Source: Sinomicrobium weinanense
Lineage (GTDB): Bacteria; Bacteroidota; Bacteroidia; Flavobacteriales; Flavobacteriaceae
Direction: 5' to 3'
Length of the DNA: 64,000 nt
Assembly: GCF_018863395.1 (NCBI RefSeq)
Contig: NZ_JAHKRR010000003.1
Location: forward strand, 434,001 to 498,000
Part shown: positions 62,089 through 64,000 of the stretch, piece by piece
How the letters are laid out: every line of letters starts with the position of its first letter
How positions within the stretch are numbered: the stretch's first letter is position 1
Notes under the pieces: generated by a model
What the model was told of the DNA's origin: nothing
Database searches by the model: none
What the model saw: the letters and a program-made list of their open reading frames with translations, nothing else
Program-made: the position numbers and the translations under genes

Positions 62089-63657
62089 ATGGGCAATAAA
62101 AAGAACATAGACAGATTGTTCCAGGAAAAGTTCAAGGACTTTGAGGTTTTTCCCGATCGCGACCTATGGGCTGATATTGGAGCAAAGCTGGACGGCATTC
62201 CTTTGGGAGCAAGCAGTGTACCCGAAAGGCAGAAAAAAGCCACTCCCGCATTCTGGTGGCGCCTTGGAGGGATCGCCGCTGCCATCGCCCTGTTACTCTC
62301 TCTCGGGTTGAACTTCCTGTCTACAGAACCTGCAGACATCCCCGATGACGTCCTGGAGAAAGTCGTGAATGGCCCTGATAAACCCGCCGAAGGAAAAGAA
62401 ATTTCCCGGGAAGGAGACCTTGAAGATAACGATCCACTGGTATCGACAGGTAATGCTGCAAAACCCGGAAAGGATGGAGGTAAAACCACCGATCCTTCCC
62501 AATCCGTAAAGACGCAAGGCCCCCGAAATACCGGGACAGGCAGTGCGTCTCCGCAGGAAAGCAACTCCCAAGGGGGTACCGGAATTGCTCAACAGGGAAA
62601 TGATCCTAAAAACGCCAATACAGACCAACAGTCTGCAAATACCGAAATTGCCGTGACGGATCCGCCATCTGCCAAAAACAAAGGGGAGATCAATAAAGGA
62701 AATCAAATCGAGAACCCCCGCATTGCAGACGTTTCAGACAAGGAGCAAAACAAAGCTGAAGGCACCGGGGCTACTGAAAAAAACACTGCCCAGGCCACCA
62801 CGGACAAGGAAAAAACAGGTATTAGAGACAAAGAAGAAAAACCGAAGAAATCCCTGCTGGAAGCCATTGCCGAGATGGAAAATGAATCGGAACGGGAGAA
62901 GGAACTGGCCTCAAAACAAGGAAAAGGCACCGGAAAATGGAGTATAAACCCCAATGTAGCCCCTGTGTATTACAATTCGATCAGTGGCGGATCGCCCATT
63001 GCTTCCGAATTCAAAGAGAGTCCCAAATCGGGGAAGGTCAATCTAAGCTACGGTATCAATGTGGCTTACAAGGTGAGCAAAAGAGTCAGTGTGCGTTCGG
63101 GAGTAAACAGGGTAAACTATGGCTATAATACAAACGATGTCGCTATTACCCCCAGCCTCCTGGCCCAATCACTGGACAATATCAATTATTCACGCCCCAC
63201 CGAAAGAGCGTCCGCACCATATGTTTCCAATGCCAAAGACAAAATCGACCCTCCACTGGCTGCCAACCAGGAGATAGCTTCCAGTTTTGCTTCGCAGGAA
63301 GGACACATGCAACAGGAATTTGGTTATATCGAAGTCCCCATGGAAGTCAAGTACAGGGTTGTAGATCAAAGGTTGGGGCTCAACCTCATCGGAGGAGTCA
63401 GCTCCCTTTTCCTCACCGACAATGCCCTGCTGGTAAAATCGGGATCATCGTCTACAAAACTGGGAGAGAGCAACAACTTAAACGACGTTAATTTCAGTAC
63501 CAATGTGGGCCTGGGTGTGGATTATCTGCTATCAGACCAACTCCAGCTCCAGATAGAGCCCATGTTCAAATATCAATGGAATGCATTCTCCAATGACAGC
63601 GGCGGTTTCAGGCCGTATTCATTTGGTGTATATACAGGTTTTAGTTTTAGGTTTTAG
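62089..63657 (+). CDS. Predicted trans-envelope protein: anti-sigma-like N-terminus, TM helix, spacer, outer-membrane barrel
   Basis: Protein of 522 residues. A cytoplasmic N-terminus (MGNKKNIDRLFQEKFKDFEV, residues 1-55) leads to one membrane helix (about 56-77, WWRLGGIAAAIALLLSLGL), then a long low-complexity Gly/Asn/Thr/Lys/Glu-rich spacer (about 80-275), and a C-terminal beta-barrel-like domain (about 283-522, GKVNLSYGINVAYKVSKRVSV, QEFGYIEVPMEVKYRVVDQ, ending FGVYTGFSFRF with a terminal Phe). This order could connect the cytoplasm to the outer membrane. Its coupling to the ECF gene suggests a combined anti-sigma and sensor role. That role is inference; the barrel could instead be a small periplasmic beta domain. 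Confidence 0.75.
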   Translation: MGNKKNIDRLFQEKFKDFEVFPDRDLWADIGAKLDGIPLGASSVPERQKKATPAFWWRLGGIAAAIALLLSLGLNFLSTEPADIPDDVLEKVVNGPDKPAEGKEISREGDLEDNDPLVSTGNAAKPGKDGGKTTDPSQSVKTQGPRNTGTGSASPQESNSQGGTGIAQQGNDPKNANTDQQSANTEIAVTDPPSAKNKGEINKGNQIENPRIADVSDKEQNKAEGTGATEKNTAQATTDKEKTGIRDKEEKPKKSLLEAIAEMENESEREKELASKQGKGTGKWSINPNVAPVYYNSISGGSPIASEFKESPKSGKVNLSYGINVAYKVSKRVSVRSGVNRVNYGYNTNDVAITPSLLAQSLDNINYSRPTERASAPYVSNAKDKIDPPLAANQEIASSFASQEGHMQQEFGYIEVPMEVKYRVVDQRLGLNLIGGVSSLFLTDNALLVKSGSSSTKLGESNNLNDVNFSTNVGLGVDYLLSDQLQLQIEPMFKYQWNAFSNDSGGFRPYSFGVYTGFSFRF

Positions 63658-63702
63658 TTAGTTAGGTTAGTTTTATTACTCAAAAAGCGCGTTAAATGCT
63701 GT

Positions 63703-63736
63703 AAAAAGGTTGTCTAATTTATTGGCAACCTTTTTT
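63703..63736. terminator. Bidirectional intrinsic terminator
   Basis: AAAAAGGTTG (63703-63712) pairs with CAACCTTTTT (63726-63735). T runs occur on both strands, between the barrel gene and the convergent VOC gene. Confidence 0.85.
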
Positions 63737-63753
63737 CATTTTTAACACTCCGG

Positions 63754-64000
63754 TCAACGCGGCTCCAGGAGATCCCAGAGATTGCCGTATAGGTCCTCAA
63801 AAACAGCTACGGTTCCGTATTTCTCTTCTTTAGGAGGACGTACAAAATGCACTCCCCTTGCCTTCATCTTTAAATAATCTCTTTGGAAATTGTCCGTATA
63901 CAAAAACAGGAAAACCCGTCCCCCAGCCTGACTGCCTATATATCTTTCCTGTTCTTTTCCATCCGCCCTGGCCAATAACAGGCAACACCCATCTTTTCCC
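63754..64000 (-). CDS. VOC superfamily (glyoxalase/bleomycin-resistance-like) protein, N-terminally truncated by window edge
   Basis: The last 82 codons or so of a vicinal-oxygen-chelate protein. GGRVFLFLYTDNFQRDYLKMKARGVHFVRPPKEEKYGTVAVFEDLYGNLWDLLEP is the typical C-terminal beta-alpha-beta-beta-beta module, with the conserved FxDxxGNxWDLLE ending whose Glu is a usual metal ligand. The start lies beyond 64000. Substrate unknown. Confidence 0.85.
   Translation of the reverse strand, partial: GKDGCCLLLARADGKEQERYIGSQAGGRVFLFLYTDNFQRDYLKMKARGVHFVRPPKEEKYGTVAVFEDLYGNLWDLLEPR

Overview
The window is a chromosomal segment of a gliding, rod-type Bacteroidota, almost certainly a member of the Flavobacteriaceae. 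The evidence is a GldH gliding lipoprotein, a type IX secretion (T9SS) type A sorting domain, a TonB receptor of the carboxypeptidase-regulatory-domain class, DUF4270, DUF4286 and DUF6090 proteins, SDDD-type lipoprotein signals, and repeated TAnnTTTG -7 promoter boxes with no Shine-Dalgarno sequences. Most of the window is housekeeping sequence of intermediate GC. I see no tRNA, rRNA, CRISPR array, prophage or transposase gene.

Layout. 1-6.2 kb: 3'-truncated atpD, a small lipoprotein, then an apparent operon osmC-like / PNGase F-like amidase / recJ. 6.3-10.5 kb: a structured repeat, lpxH, queD, a 2OG-Fe(II) oxygenase, murI and a 53-codon microgene. 10.5-19 kb: a long minus-strand run (ribF, HTTM protein, serS, TPR protein, DUF4286, rsmA, mgtE). 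19.2-27.1 kb: a 1232-residue secreted metallopeptidase, then an AT-rich insert of three genes (exported protein, lipoprotein, Lnt-like acyltransferase) and an Fn3-like surface lipoprotein. 27.1-35.1 kb: pth, rplY, prs and the suf Fe-S assembly operon sufA-B-C-D-S. 35.4-41.4 kb: thiL, small proteins, an alpha/beta hydrolase, DUF6090 and a TonB receptor. 41.9-49.2 kb: glmS, DUF4270 and a short starch-synthase-like protein on the minus strand, divergent from panC-panD-flippase-like protein. 49.7-59.4 kb: an esterase-like protein without a nucleophile serine, radA, a CoA-transferase pair, PBP1A, gldH, ricT and trhO. 59.8-64 kb: recA, a lipoprotein, an ECF sigma factor with a trans-envelope barrel protein, and a truncated VOC protein.

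The most unusual property is the intergenic DNA. Many gaps between these ordinary genes hold repeats: (a) a roughly 180-195 bp element in two divergent copies whose stems show compensatory changes; (b) a MITE-like element with terminal inverted repeats in two copies; (c) short TTCGAC/CTCAG repeats; and (d) about ten long imperfect palindromes built from short repeated words, in which the G-rich or G/T-rich arm is always on the 5' side. Some of these repeats have been absorbed into coding sequence, at the N-terminus of RsmA and the C-terminus of RibF. The other candidate for new biology is the AT-rich Lnt-like cassette at 22.9-26.3 kb.

All calls rest on reading the sequence and on family knowledge. 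No database search was run.
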